A stretch of DNA of 64,000 nt, taken from Streptomyces sp. ISL-100 (GTDB taxonomy: Bacteria > Actinomycetota > Actinomycetes > Streptomycetales > Streptomycetaceae). A program made the translations under genes and the position numbers. Location of the stretch: assembly GCF_018614615.1 (NCBI RefSeq), contig NZ_JAGGOK010000049.1, positions 122,355 through 186,354 of the forward strand, in the 5' to 3' direction. Within the stretch, counting starts at the first letter, position 1. Every line of letters begins with the position of its first letter. The notes under the pieces were generated by a model. That model made no database searches, was not told where the DNA came from, and saw only the letters and a list, made by a program, of their open reading frames with translations. Shown here piece by piece: positions 8,097 to 17,358 of this stretch.

Positions 8097-9125
8097 GTGA
8101 GTGCCACCGAATACGCCGTTCGGGCGGAAGGAATCCGGAAGAGGTACGCCGAAAAGGGAGCGAGGGGAGCGAAGGGAGCGAGGGGAGCGAAGGGAGCCAA
8201 GAGCGGCGCCCACAAGCTCGCCCTCGACGGCTTCGATCTCGCCGTCCGCGCCGGCACCGTCCACGGCCTGCTCGGCCCCAACGGCGCGGGCAAGACGACC
8301 GCCGTGCGCGTTTTCGCCACCCTGCTCAAGTTCGACGGCGGCCGAGCGGAGGTCGCGGGCGTGGACGTGACCCGCGATCCCCGGCTCGTACGCCGCCGGA
8401 TCGGCCTCACCGGCCAGTACGCCGCCGTCGACGAGGTGCTGACCGGGCGGCAGAATCTCGAAATGTTCGGCCGCCTCTTTCACCTGGGCGGGAAGCACGC
8501 GAGGGTGCGTGCCGGTGAACTGCTGGAGCAGTTCGACCTGGTCGAGGCGGCGGACAAGGGCGTGGGCGCGTACAGCGGCGGGATGCGGCGCCGGCTCGAC
8601 CTCGCCGCGTCGATGATCCTCGCCCCGCAGGTGCTCTTCCTCGACGAGCCGACGACCGGGCTCGATCCGCGCGGGCGGGGCGAAGTGTGGGATGCGGTAC
8701 GGGCCTTGGTGGCCGGCGGTACGACCGTACTGCTGACGACCCAGTACCTGGACGAGGCCGACAAGCTCGCCTCGCACATCACCGTCATCGACCGCGGGCG
8801 GGCCATCGCCGACGACACCCCGGACGGCCTGAAGAACCGGGTCGGCGGCGACCGTATCGAAGTCGTCGTCGCACAGGCGGCGGACCTCGCGGTCGCCGCG
8901 AAGGTGATCGCGCGGGTCTCGGAGACCGAACCGGAGACGGACGGCGCGGCGCTGCGGGTGCACGCTCAGGTCGGCGACCGGGTGGCGGCTCTGACGGAGG
9001 TGGCGCGGACCCTTCAGGACGAGGGGATCGCGGTGGAGGACATCGGACTGCGCAGGCCGAGCCTCGACGACGTGTTCATGCGCTTGACCGGACACCGTGC
9101 GGAACTGGAGGCAGCAGCGGCATGA
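8097..9125 (+). CDS. DrrA-type ABC exporter ATP-binding protein
   Basis: A 342-residue ABC ATPase of the daunorubicin-resistance (DrrA) class. Walker A is GPNGAGKTT starting at Gly60, the signature is YSGG (159-162) and Walker B is VLFLDEPTTGLDP. The C-terminal extension after about residue 235 with RRPSLDDVFMRLTGH is typical of DrrA. GTG 8097 follows GGAAGGGG. Residues 21-35 are a perfect alternation, GARGAKGARGAKGAK, inserted between the first strand and the LALDGFDL strand, where relatives have a short loop. It overlaps the permease gene by ATGA, so the two are translationally coupled. Confidence 0.92.
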   Translation: MSATEYAVRAEGIRKRYAEKGARGAKGARGAKGAKSGAHKLALDGFDLAVRAGTVHGLLGPNGAGKTTAVRVFATLLKFDGGRAEVAGVDVTRDPRLVRRRIGLTGQYAAVDEVLTGRQNLEMFGRLFHLGGKHARVRAGELLEQFDLVEAADKGVGAYSGGMRRRLDLAASMILAPQVLFLDEPTTGLDPRGRGEVWDAVRALVAGGTTVLLTTQYLDEADKLASHITVIDRGRAIADDTPDGLKNRVGGDRIEVVVAQAADLAVAAKVIARVSETEPETDGAALRVHAQVGDRVAALTEVARTLQDEGIAVEDIGLRRPSLDDVFMRLTGHRAELEAAAA

Positions 9126-9973
9126 GTGGCACTGCTGGAACTGCGATTACCGCAAGTACTGCGGATGTGTCCCTGACGGGACCCGAGCGACGGCTGTACT
9201 GGGCGCTGGCCGACTGCTGGAACGTAACCAGGCGCAGCCTCACCCACTATCAGCGCCAGCCCGTCGCCATCATCTGGCAGCTCGGCTTCCCCATCATCTC
9301 CGTGCTGCTGTACGGGTTCGTCTTCGGCGAGGCGATGGCGGTGCCCGGCGGCGGGGACTACCGGGAGTTCCTGATGCCCGGCATGTTCGCCTCCACCATG
9401 GCCTTCGGGTTCATGGGTACGACGATGGCCGTGGTCAACGATGCCTCGAAGGGCGTCATCGACCGGTTCCGCTCCATGCCGATGGCGCCGTCGGCGGTGG
9501 CGTCGGGGCGAGGCGTGTCCGATCTGCTCGTCGCCTGTGCCGAGTTGACGATCCTGGCGGTGACGGCGCTGCTCATCGGCTGGGAGGCGGAGGGCGGCGT
9601 ACTCGCCGCCGTGGGGGCCTTCGCGCTGCTTCTGCTGCTGCGCCTCAGCCTGATCTGGGTGGGGGTCTGGCTGGGGCTGCTCCTCCCCAACGCGGAGGCG
9701 GCCGGCGGGCTCTACGCGGTGGCCTTCCCGCTGACGATGATCTCCAGCATCTTCGTGGCGCCGTCCCTGATGCCGAGCTGGCTGGGGCCGGTCGCGGCCT
9801 GGAATCCCGTCTCGTCGACGGTCACGGCGACGCGCGAGCTGTTCGGGCAGCCGGTGAGCGGTGGCACGTGGATCGAGGAGAACGCGGTGCTGATGGCGGT
9901 GGTCTGGCCGGTCGTGATCACGGCGGTGTTCCTGCCGCTGGCTGTGCGGCGGTTCCAGGCGTTGAGTCGCTGA
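9122..9973 (+). CDS. ABC-2 type exporter permease (DrrB-like)
   Basis: A 283-residue membrane subunit with six predicted transmembrane helices. It carries the ABC-2 pattern MPGMFASTMAFGFMGTTMAVVNDASKGVIDRFRSMPM and then PLTMISSIFVAPSLMPSWLGPVAAWNPVSSTV. ATG 9122 overlaps the ATPase stop codon by 4 nt. With the ATPase at 8097 it should make an ATP-driven exporter for a hydrophobic compound, controlled by the divergent TetR protein. Nothing resembling a biosynthetic cluster is nearby, so it may serve resistance rather than self-protection. Confidence 0.9.
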   Translation: MSGTAGTAITASTADVSLTGPERRLYWALADCWNVTRRSLTHYQRQPVAIIWQLGFPIISVLLYGFVFGEAMAVPGGGDYREFLMPGMFASTMAFGFMGTTMAVVNDASKGVIDRFRSMPMAPSAVASGRGVSDLLVACAELTILAVTALLIGWEAEGGVLAAVGAFALLLLLRLSLIWVGVWLGLLLPNAEAAGGLYAVAFPLTMISSIFVAPSLMPSWLGPVAAWNPVSSTVTATRELFGQPVSGGTWIEENAVLMAVVWPVVITAVFLPLAVRRFQALSR

Positions 9974-10004
9974 GGCGCTGCTTCGCTTAGGCATGCGGGA
10001 AGTG

Positions 10005-10037
10005 GGGGTGGGCCCGGGAGGGGGGCGGGCCCACCCC
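10005..10037. terminator. bidirectional hairpin terminator
   Basis: GGGGTGGGCCCG and CGGGCCCACCCC form a perfect 12-bp stem around a 9-nt loop, between the convergent permease gene (ends 9973) and DUF4360 gene (ends 10045). Confidence 0.8.
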
Positions 10038-10044
10038 GCCGTGG

Positions 10045-10722
10045 CTACGCCGGGCACTCCTTCCAGGCGAGCCGGTAGATGGTCTTGATCTCGCCGTCCG
10101 TCGAGTCCATGGCGATGAAGCTGTTCGTCTTCGTCGGGTCGGAGGTGCCCGCGCTGACGCGCAGCTCGGTGTTGATGTTGAAGTTTCGCTTCACCCCGCA
10201 GGGCGCCCAGACCAGCTGGCCCCAGTCGGTTTCGTCGGTCGCCTGCCAGTTGTTGTCGTACGGCCCGGTGTACGGGTGGGTCCTGGACGCCGTGTCGGGC
10301 GAGCCCTGGAAGTAGTACGACGCTTTCTGGACGGCGGTGGCGCCCGCCTGGAGGCGGGCGTAGCCGCGGTAGTCGGCGCTGGCGACGGCGTAGGTGAAGC
10401 CGTGCGGGACGTGCACGATGAGGTTGAGCTGGCAGTTCTTGCGGAAGTCGGTCGGCTTCGCGCCCACGCCCACTTGGGCGAGGTAGTCGCTGTACGTAAC
10501 GGTGAAGGCCGTGTTGTCCGGGGAGACGGCGACGGCGGCCGTTCCCTGGCGGCAGCCCGATCCGTTGACGGTCGCGACCTCTATGACGATTTTGTCGGGC
10601 GGAGCGACGATCCCGCCGTCCGTGGCCGCGGAGGCGCTGTGTGCGAACAGGGTGGAGGCGAGCAGCGCGGCGGCCGCACCGCCGACGAGTAACGCTCGGT
10701 GTGAAGGTGTGTGTCTGGGCAT
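10045..10722 (-). CDS. DUF4360 family secreted protein
   Basis: A 225-residue exported protein. ATG 10722 gives a clean signal peptide (MPRHTPSHRALLVGGAAAALLASTLF, cleavage near SASA), so the 29-residue upstream extension is dropped. The mature domain has VNGSGCRQGTAAVAVSPDNTAFTVTYSDYLA, KNCQLNLIVHVPHGFTYAV and a C-terminal APCG, the layout I associate with DUF4360, found in secreted actinobacterial and fungal proteins of unknown function. Conserved Cys residues could form disulfides. It is isolated, convergent with the exporter, and about 290 nt from serC. Confidence 0.8.
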   Translation of the reverse strand: MPRHTPSHRALLVGGAAAALLASTLFAHSASAATDGGIVAPPDKIVIEVATVNGSGCRQGTAAVAVSPDNTAFTVTYSDYLAQVGVGAKPTDFRKNCQLNLIVHVPHGFTYAVASADYRGYARLQAGATAVQKASYYFQGSPDTASRTHPYTGPYDNNWQATDETDWGQLVWAPCGVKRNFNINTELRVSAGTSDPTKTNSFIAMDSTDGEIKTIYRLAWKECPA

Positions 10723-10930
10723 GGTGCTCCGATCGGTCGTCGGGCGAACTTGGGGGGTCCAACCGAAGGAACTGTCGCGTGTGGCATGTGGCGTGCACAT
10801 GTCAAACATTCAAGCGGTGCCGGCCGGTGTTCAAAGCGCCGGAACCCTTCGGACTGTAGGCAGCGGGGCGGAACCTGGATAGGGCGGTTATCGGCCGAGC
10901 GCGGAAACCGGAAAGCGAGGGTATGGAAGC

Positions 10931-10992
10931 GCACGTGTGAGGGGCCCGTCCGACGGTGTCGCGACGGTGTCGGACGGGCCCCTCACACGTGC
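10931..10992 (-). terminator. 24-bp perfect hairpin, serC terminator
   Basis: A 24-bp arm (10931-10954) is exactly complementary to 10969-10992 with a 14-nt loop; the stem begins about 23 nt past the serC stop. The loop side contains an 11-bp direct repeat, CGACGGTGTCG twice. Very long for a terminator, and symmetrical enough to act in both directions. Confidence 0.8.
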
Positions 10993-11014
10993 CTGCGTGT
11001 CACACAGCGAACTG

Positions 11015-12133
11015 CTACAGCTTCTCGATCACGTAGTCGATGCAGGCCGTCAGGGCCTGGACGTCGGCGGGGTCGATCGCCGGGAACATCGCCACGCGCA
11101 GCTGGTTGCGGCCCAGCTTGCGGTACGGCTCGGTGTCGACGATGCCGTTCGCGCGCAGCGCCTTGGCGACCGCCGTGGCGTCGATCTCGTCGGAGAAGTC
11201 GATCGTGCCGATGACCTGCGAGCGCTTCGCCGGGTCCGTGACGAACGGCGTCGCGTACTTCGACTCGTCGGCCCAGCCGTACAGGTTGCCCGCGGAGGTC
11301 GCGGTGCGGCGGGTCGACCAGTCGAGGCCGCCCTGCGTGTTGATCCACTCAAGCTGGTTGTTCAGCAGGAAGAGGGTCGCGAGCGCCGGGGTGTTGTACG
11401 TCTGGTTCTTGAGGGAGTTGTCGATAGCCGTGGGCAGGCTGAAGAACTCCGGGATGTGGCGGCCGGACGCGTGGACGCGCGCGGCGCGCTCCAGGGCGGC
11501 GGGGGAGAAGACCGCGATCCACAGGCCGCCGTCGGAGGCGAAGGACTTCTGCGGGGCGAAGTAGTAGACGTCGGTCTCGGCGATGTCGACCGGGAGGCCG
11601 CCCGCGCCGGACGTGGCGTCGACCACGACGAGGGAGCCGGCGTCGGCGCCCTCGACTCGCTTGACCGGGGCCGCGACACCGGTCGAGGTCTCGTTGTGCG
11701 TGAACGCGTACACGTCGACGCCCGCCTCGGCCTGCGGGTCCGGGTGTGTGCCGGGGTCGGAGGCGATGACGGTCGGGTCGTCCAGCCAGGGCGCCAGTTT
11801 GGCGGCCTTCGCGAACTTCGACGAGAACTCGCCGAAGTTCAGGTGCTGGGACTTCTGCTCGATCAGGCCGTGGGTCGCGATGTCCCAGAAGGCGGTGGAA
11901 CCGCCGTTGCCCAGGATCACCTCGTAGCCCTCGGGGAGCTGGAAGAGGTCGCGTACGCCGTCACGCACCGAGCCGACCAGGTTCTTGACCGGGGCCTGGC
12001 GGTGGGACGTACCGAGGAGGGAGGTGCCGGTCGCGGCCAGGGCGTCCAGCGCCTCCGTACGCACCTTGGAGGGGCCCGCGCCGAAACGGCCGTCGGCGGG
12101 CTTCATGTCAGCGGGAATCTGGATCTCAGCCAC
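11015..12133 (-). CDS. serC: phosphoserine transaminase
   Basis: A 372-residue PLP enzyme of serine biosynthesis that converts 3-phosphohydroxypyruvate and glutamate to phosphoserine and 2-oxoglutarate in the cytosol. The actinobacterial SerC pattern is clear: MKPADGRFGAGPSKVR, GTSHRQAPVK, ILGNGGSTAFWD, FTHNETSTG, and the PLP lysine Lys196 in APQKSFASDGG. Length matches the family. GTG 12133 is chosen because the longer frame runs into repetitive DNA with no similarity; VAEIQIPADMKP is the usual N-terminus. It is monocistronic, with the long hairpin after its stop and a dispersed repeat upstream. Confidence 0.95.
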   Translation of the reverse strand: MAEIQIPADMKPADGRFGAGPSKVRTEALDALAATGTSLLGTSHRQAPVKNLVGSVRDGVRDLFQLPEGYEVILGNGGSTAFWDIATHGLIEQKSQHLNFGEFSSKFAKAAKLAPWLDDPTVIASDPGTHPDPQAEAGVDVYAFTHNETSTGVAAPVKRVEGADAGSLVVVDATSGAGGLPVDIAETDVYYFAPQKSFASDGGLWIAVFSPAALERAARVHASGRHIPEFFSLPTAIDNSLKNQTYNTPALATLFLLNNQLEWINTQGGLDWSTRRTATSAGNLYGWADESKYATPFVTDPAKRSQVIGTIDFSDEIDATAVAKALRANGIVDTEPYRKLGRNQLRVAMFPAIDPADVQALTACIDYVIEKL

Positions 12134-12242
12134 GCTCCGGAGCGTATCCGGTCCGTGGAGGTCCTGGAGGTGCGCGTCCGGCGAGTGAGACGCGCGCTCC
12201 GGCACGTGAGATGCGAAACCTCCCTGCCTGGGGCGCTGCACG

Positions 12243-12376
12243 TCATGCTGCACCTTCACGCCATGCCGCACCTTCGCACCATGCCGCACCTTTCAGCCCC
12301 TCCGGCGTTTGAGGAGCGGGGTCTGGGGCGGAGCCCCGGTTCGGGAAGGGGCGGGTAGGGGAAATGCGCCGCAGGC
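12243..12376. repeat. dispersed Streptomyces repeat, copy 1, with short tandem repeat beside it
   Basis: The 354-bp gap 12134-12487 between divergent serC and the oxidoreductase gene holds a three-fold tandem of about 18 bp (variants of CATGCCGCACCTT, 12243-12293), followed by an element beginning CAGCCCCTCCGGCGTTTGAG (12294 on). The element continues through GGGGTCTGGGGCGGAGCCCC and GGGAAGGGGCGGGTAGGGGAA to about 12376. The same element recurs at 19070-19150 and, inverted, at 56405-56500. I recall this word as common between Streptomyces genes. It can fold into GC-rich hairpins. Confidence 0.75.
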
Positions 12377-12487
12377 AACCCCCGGCCCTGTTGCTGCTGC
12401 GCCGAGCTTCACCCGTTCGGCGTACCGAGCCCGAGCGCGCGTCTGCGCCCTCGCCGGGAGTAGTGAGTCATCGGCATCCTTGAGCGC

Positions 12488-15382
12488 ATGGCTGAGCAGC
12501 GGAACGGGCGGGACAGGCACGGCAAAGCGCGGCCCAGGAATGACACAGCGGCGCTGGCGCGCGGCCTGCGCGGTGCCGTGCGCGGGGAGGTCGCCTTCGA
12601 CGCGGCGGCGCGCGCCCTGATGACGATGGACGCCTCCAATTACCGGCGCGTGCCGCTCGGCGTCGTCGCCCCCTACGACGCCGCCGACGTGGCCGCCGCG
12701 CTCGCCGTCTGCCGGGCACACGGCGTGCCCGTCGTGCCGCGCGGCGGCGGCACGTCGATCGCCGGCCAGGCGACCGGCACGGGCGTCGTCCTCGACTTCA
12801 CCCGCCACATGCGCGCCATCACCGACCTGGATCCCGACGTCCGTACGGCCGTGGTTCAGCCGGGCGTCGTCCTCGACGACCTGCGGGCCGCGGCGGGGGC
12901 GTACGGGCTGACCTTCGGGCCCGACCCGTCCACGCACAGCCGCTGCACGCTCGGCGGCATGATCGGGAACAACTCGTGCGGCTCCCACTCGGTGGCGTGG
13001 GGAACGACGGCCGACAACATTTACGACCTGTCGGTCGTCCGTTACGGCGGCGACGTGCTGCGCCTCGGACAGGGCTGGCAGAGCGACGCACCCGAAGGAC
13101 TGCGCGCACTCGTGAACGGCAACCTGGCGCTCCTGCGCACCGGATTCCCCGAACTGCCGCGCCGCATCTCGGGATACGCACTCGACGCGCTGCTTCCCGA
13201 GAACGGCGTGAATCTCGCCCGTGCTTTCTGCGGAAGCGAGGGCACGCTCGGGGTGGTGAGCGAGGCGACCGTACGCCTGGTGGAAGCGCCCCGTGCACGC
13301 GCACTCGCCGTTCTCGGGTACGCCGGTGAGAGCGCCGCTGCCGAGGCCGCTCCCGCACTCCTTCCTTACGGCCCTCTCACCGTGGAAGGGATGGCCGAAG
13401 ACCTCGTTCCCGAGAAGGAACGGACGCTGCTCCCGCGCGGCTCCGGCTGGCTGTTCGTGGAGATGGGCGGGGATACGCCGGCCGAAGCCCTCTCCCGCGC
13501 GGAGCGCCTGTTGAAGGCCGCCCAGGCGCTCGACGGAACGGTCGTCACGGACGCGGCCGGACAGCGCGCCCTGTGGCGCATCCGCGAGGACGCCAGCGGT
13601 ACGGCGACCCGGATGCCCGACGGGAGCGAGGCCTGGCCGGGCTGGGAGGACTGCGCCGTACCGCCCGCCCGGCTCGGCGCTTACCTGCGGGACTTCAGGT
13701 CCCTGCTCGCCGAGCACGGCCTGCGCGGCACGCCCTACGGCCACTTCGGCGACGGCTGCATTCATGTCCGTATCGACTTCGACCTGCTCAGCGAGACGGG
13801 CGTACGCCGCTTTCGTGCGTTCTCCGAGGAACAGGCGGAACTCGTCGTCGCGCACGGCGGCTCGCTGTCCGGCGAACACGGCGACGGACAGGCGCGCGCC
13901 GAACTGCTTCCGAAGATGTACGGGAACGAACTCGTCGCACTCTTCGGCCGCTTCAAGGACGTGTGGGACCCTGCCGGCGGAATGAACCCCGGCATGCTCG
14001 CCCGCCCCGCCCGGCTGGACGAGAACCTCCGCTTCGCGGTGCTCCCCAAGCAGCCTGTCGACGTCACCTTCGCCTACCCGCAGGACGGGGGCGATTTCTC
14101 GGCCGCGGTACGCCGCTGTGTGGGCGTCGCGAAGTGCCGCACCGAGGCGGCGTCGGGAGCCGGCGTCATGTGCCCCTCTTTCCGCGCCACCGGAGACGAA
14201 CAGCACTCCACGCGCGGGCGCGCGCGTCTGCTGCACGAAATGCTCGCCGGAGAGGTCGTCACGGACGGCTGGCGTTCCGGGGAAGTGAGGGACGCCCTCG
14301 ACCTGTGCCTGTCGTGCAAGGGATGCAGGAGCGACTGTCCGGTGGGCGTCGACATGGCGACGTACAAGGCGGAATTCCTGCACCACTACTACAAGGGCCG
14401 CGTGCGCCCCGCGGCGCACTACGCGATGGGCTGGCTTCCCGTGTGGCTGCGTGCGGCGGCTCCGTTCTCGCGTGTGCTCGGGCTCGCTTCCCGGGTACGC
14501 CCGTTGGCCGCTCTCGTGAAGCGCCTGGGCGGCATCGCACCGGAACGCGACCTGCCCACCCCCGCACCGAGCACCTTCAGGAGCTGGTGGCGAGCGCGGA
14601 ACAGGGGAGGGCGTGAACGACCGCCGCGGTCCGGGGCCCCGACCGTCGTCCTGTGGCCCGACACGTTCACCAACCACCTCTGCCCGGACGTCGGCCGAGC
14701 GGCGGTGCGCGTACTGGAAGCGGCCGGTCTGCGGGTCGCGATGCCACCCGGGCAGCTGTGCTGCGGCCTGACGTACGTCTCGACAGGACAGCTCGACAGG
14801 GCCCGCGCGGTTATGCGCCACACCCTGGACGGCATGGAACGCGCCGCCGGACTGCCCGTCGTAGTCCTGGAACCGAGCTGCGCGGCCGCGCTCAAAGCGG
14901 ACCTCCCCGAGCTCCTGCCGGACGACCCGAGAGCGGCCACTCTCGCTTCCTCGGTACGCACCTTCGCGCAGGTACTGGAGGAGTACGCCCCGCACTGGCA
15001 GCCACCCCGGATCGACCGTCAGGTCGTGGGCCAGACGCACTGCCACCAGCACGCCGTACTGGGCGACGCGGCGGAACGGCGGCTACGGGAGAAGGCCGGC
15101 CTCACCGGCGCACTGAGCGGCGGCTGCTGCGGCCTCGCCGGAAACTTCGGTTTCGAGCGCGGCCACTACGACGTATCGGTCGCCTGCGCGGAGGAACAGC
15201 TGCTCCCGTCGGTGCGCGACGCCACCCCGGGAACGGAGCTCCTGGCCGACGGCTTCTCCTGCCGTACGCAGCTGGAACAACTGGCGGGCCGCCGAGCGAG
15301 GCACCTGGCGGAGGTACTGGCGGACGGGCTGGCGCAGGAGCCGGCGCAGGAGCCGGCGGAGGGAGATCGGAAGGCTGTGTAA
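12488..15382 (+). CDS. fused FAD-linked / Fe-S oxidoreductase (YdiJ-like 2-hydroxyacid dehydrogenase)
   Basis: A 964-residue protein joining a GlcD-like flavin half and a GlcF-like iron-sulfur half. N-terminal PCMH-type FAD domain: VPVVPRGGGTSIAGQATGTG and GMIGNNSCGSHSVAWGTT. The FAD-oxidase C-terminal domain includes GHFGDGCIHVRIDFDL and GGSLSGEHGDGQAR. The Fe-S part has MCPSFRATGD and CLSCKGCRSDCP (around 605-620), then two CCG modules, QLCCGLTY and GCCGLAGNFG. E. coli YdiJ, of this architecture, oxidises D-2-hydroxyglutarate; D-lactate or glycolate are alternatives, so the substrate is uncertain. The tail has a short AQEPAQEPA repeat. Confidence 0.88.
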   Translation: MAEQRNGRDRHGKARPRNDTAALARGLRGAVRGEVAFDAAARALMTMDASNYRRVPLGVVAPYDAADVAAALAVCRAHGVPVVPRGGGTSIAGQATGTGVVLDFTRHMRAITDLDPDVRTAVVQPGVVLDDLRAAAGAYGLTFGPDPSTHSRCTLGGMIGNNSCGSHSVAWGTTADNIYDLSVVRYGGDVLRLGQGWQSDAPEGLRALVNGNLALLRTGFPELPRRISGYALDALLPENGVNLARAFCGSEGTLGVVSEATVRLVEAPRARALAVLGYAGESAAAEAAPALLPYGPLTVEGMAEDLVPEKERTLLPRGSGWLFVEMGGDTPAEALSRAERLLKAAQALDGTVVTDAAGQRALWRIREDASGTATRMPDGSEAWPGWEDCAVPPARLGAYLRDFRSLLAEHGLRGTPYGHFGDGCIHVRIDFDLLSETGVRRFRAFSEEQAELVVAHGGSLSGEHGDGQARAELLPKMYGNELVALFGRFKDVWDPAGGMNPGMLARPARLDENLRFAVLPKQPVDVTFAYPQDGGDFSAAVRRCVGVAKCRTEAASGAGVMCPSFRATGDEQHSTRGRARLLHEMLAGEVVTDGWRSGEVRDALDLCLSCKGCRSDCPVGVDMATYKAEFLHHYYKGRVRPAAHYAMGWLPVWLRAAAPFSRVLGLASRVRPLAALVKRLGGIAPERDLPTPAPSTFRSWWRARNRGGRERPPRSGAPTVVLWPDTFTNHLCPDVGRAAVRVLEAAGLRVAMPPGQLCCGLTYVSTGQLDRARAVMRHTLDGMERAAGLPVVVLEPSCAAALKADLPELLPDDPRAATLASSVRTFAQVLEEYAPHWQPPRIDRQVVGQTHCHQHAVLGDAAERRLREKAGLTGALSGGCCGLAGNFGFERGHYDVSVACAEEQLLPSVRDATPGTELLADGFSCRTQLEQLAGRRARHLAEVLADGLAQEPAQEPAEGDRKAV

Positions 15383-15445
15383 TCCCCGCCACCTCCGTAA
15401 GGGGCGTGGGCAGGAAACGGTACTGGTCCACTTACCGTGGAGCGT

Positions 15446-16426
15446 ATGGATCAGCCCACCTCCGCCGCCCCCGGCCACGCGCCCGCCCCTGACGCCGCTC
15501 CGTCGATATCCGGCGCCCTCCCCGCGCCCGCCCCCACTGAGGGCACCGGAGGGCGTCTGGGGGCCCGGCTCGGGCCGGTGGCGATGGTGGTGGCCGGTGG
15601 GCTGTCCGTGCAGTTCGGGTCCGCTGTCGCGGTCACGATCATGCCGAGCACGGGAGCGGCCGGTGTCGTCGCCCTGCGCCTCGCCGTCGCGGCCGTGATC
15701 CTGCTGGTCGTGTGCCGGCCGCGGGTGCGCGGGTACGCACGCGCCGACTGGGGGACCATCGCCGTCTTCGGTCTCGCCATGGCGGGCATGAACGGCCTTT
15801 TCTACCAGGCGCTGGAACGTATCCCGCTCGGCGTGGCGGTGACCCTTGAGGTGCTCGGCCCGCTCGCGCTCTCCGTGTTCGCGTCCCGCCGCGCCATGAG
15901 CGTCGTATGGGCCGCGCTCGCGCTCGGCGGGGTGGCGCTGCTCAGTGGGGGCGGTTTCGACCGGCTGGATCCGGTCGGCGCGGCGTACGCGGTCGCCGCC
16001 GGCGGCTGCTGGGCGGCGTACATCCTCTTCAGCGCGCGGACCGGGCGCAGGTTCCCGCAGGCTGATGGGCTGGCGCTCGCGATGGCGGTCGCGGCGCTGA
16101 TCAGCATGCCGGTCGGGTTCGCGGAGGCGGGCAGCGGGCTGCTGGAGCCGCGCACGGTGGCGCTGGGTGTGGCGGTCGCGCTCATGTCGTCCGTACTGCC
16201 GTACACGCTGGAGCTGCTGGCGCTTCGCCGGCTGCCGGCCGCTACCTTCGCCGTACTGATGAGTCTGGAGCCGGCCATTGCGGCGGTGGCCGGGTTCCTG
16301 GTGCTGCACCAAGCGCTGTCCACGAGCGACGCGTTGGCGATCGCGCTGGTCATCGGGGCGAGCATGGGCGCGGTACGGAGTCAGTCGCGGCAGGGGCGTC
16401 GGGAGCGGTCGGAGTCGGTCGCTTGA
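15446..16426 (+). CDS. EamA-family (DMT) exporter, RhtA-like
   Basis: A 326-residue membrane protein of the drug/metabolite transporter superfamily. A Pro/Ala-rich cytosolic N-terminus of about 40 residues precedes ten predicted helices in two EamA repeats. FYQALERIPLGVAVTLEVLGPLALS and LPYTLELLALRRLPAATFAVLMSLEPAIAA are characteristic of the RhtA threonine/homoserine exporter branch, so amino-acid efflux is the best guess. Start is ambiguous between GTG 15437 and ATG 15446; neither has an ideal ribosome site. The next gene starts 104 nt later behind its own operator-like palindrome. Confidence 0.85.
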   Translation: MDQPTSAAPGHAPAPDAAPSISGALPAPAPTEGTGGRLGARLGPVAMVVAGGLSVQFGSAVAVTIMPSTGAAGVVALRLAVAAVILLVVCRPRVRGYARADWGTIAVFGLAMAGMNGLFYQALERIPLGVAVTLEVLGPLALSVFASRRAMSVVWAALALGGVALLSGGGFDRLDPVGAAYAVAAGGCWAAYILFSARTGRRFPQADGLALAMAVAALISMPVGFAEAGSGLLEPRTVALGVAVALMSSVLPYTLELLALRRLPAATFAVLMSLEPAIAAVAGFLVLHQALSTSDALAIALVIGASMGAVRSQSRQGRRERSESVA

Positions 16427-16455
16427 TTCCGAGGTAACTCCGTCCGGCAAATAAT

Positions 16456-16469
16456 GCAAGCATGCTTGC
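16456..16469. promoter_or_regulatory. 14-bp palindrome upstream of the acyl-CoA operon
   Basis: GCAAGCATGCTTGC is a perfect palindrome 61 nt before the first gene of the 16.5-27.0 kb operon. Its CAAGC/GCTTG half-sites look like TetR-family operators, and the operon ends with a TetR gene. Binding is inferred. Confidence 0.55.
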
Positions 16470-16530
16470 TTGTTTCTGGAGGGGCTGCCATGCTCCGGGA
16501 CACACCGCCCTACCCCGAGGGGAGCGCACC

Positions 16531-17358
16531 GTGTCCGATCAGGCAGCCGTGCTCGACGATCTCCGTGCCGAAGGGGACGAACTCGACCAGCTGGTCGGGG
16601 CCATGAGCGAGAAGCAATGGTCGCTCGCCACGCCCGCGCCACGCTGGACCGTCGCCCACCAGATCGCCCACCTCGCCTGGACGGACACGGCGGCGCTGCT
16701 GTCCGTCACCGACCCCGAGGGCTTCGCGGCGGAGGCGCGGGAGGCGCTGGCCGCCCCCGAGCGCTTCGTCGACGACGGCGCCGAGGCGGGGGCCGCGCTG
16801 CCCGTCGACGAGCTGCTGGCGTGGTGGCGGGACGGGCGCGAACAGCTTCAGCGCGCGCTGCGAGCGGCGCCGGACGGGGTGAAGTTCCCCTGGTACGGGC
16901 CGCCGATGAGCGCCGCTTCGATGGCGACCGGGCGGCTGATGGAGACCTGGGCGCACGGGCAGGACATCGCGGACGCGGTGGGCGTACGACGCGAACCGAC
17001 GGCGCGGCTGCGGCACGTGGCGCGGATCGGAGTGCGGGCACGCGACTACGCCTTCGCGGTACGGGGGCTGACGCCGCCCGCCGAGGAGTTCCGGGTGGAG
17101 CTGACCCCGCCGGACGGGCCCGGGCACGGGTATGGCGGCGAGTCCGGACTGTGGGCGTACGGGCCCGAGGACGCCCGGCAGCGGGTGACCGGGCCGGCGC
17201 TCGACTTCTGCCTGCTGGTGACGCAGCGGGCCCACCGTGACGATCTCGCCGTACGCGCAGAGGGCGCCGACGCCGACCGCTGGCTGGACATCGCGCAGGC
17301 GTTCGCCGGGCCGGCGGGGGCGGGGCGCGAGCCGAAGCTCGACGGGGGAGAGAGGTGA
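16531..17358 (+). CDS. TIGR03084-type metal-binding protein (maleylpyruvate isomerase-like N-terminus)
   Basis: A 275-residue cytosolic protein. The DinB/MDMPI-like four-helix domain starts MSDQAAVLDDLRAEGDELDQLV; the metal-ligand pattern is His in WTVAHQIAHLAWTD (about 47-54) and His in WAHGQDIADAVG near residue 143. This layout fits TIGR03084 family proteins, which often open actinobacterial acyl-CoA operons; the reaction is not established. GTG 16531 follows GAGGGGAG. It overlaps the AtuA-like gene by GTGA and heads the seven-step operon that ends with a TetR regulator. Confidence 0.8.
   Translation: MSDQAAVLDDLRAEGDELDQLVGAMSEKQWSLATPAPRWTVAHQIAHLAWTDTAALLSVTDPEGFAAEAREALAAPERFVDDGAEAGAALPVDELLAWWRDGREQLQRALRAAPDGVKFPWYGPPMSAASMATGRLMETWAHGQDIADAVGVRREPTARLRHVARIGVRARDYAFAVRGLTPPAEEFRVELTPPDGPGHGYGGESGLWAYGPEDARQRVTGPALDFCLLVTQRAHRDDLAVRAEGADADRWLDIAQAFAGPAGAGREPKLDGGER

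Noticed and set aside
12293..15052. A 919-codon minus-strand open frame
   Set aside because: In-register antisense of the FAD/Fe-S oxidoreductase, which has complete cofactor motifs on the plus strand.
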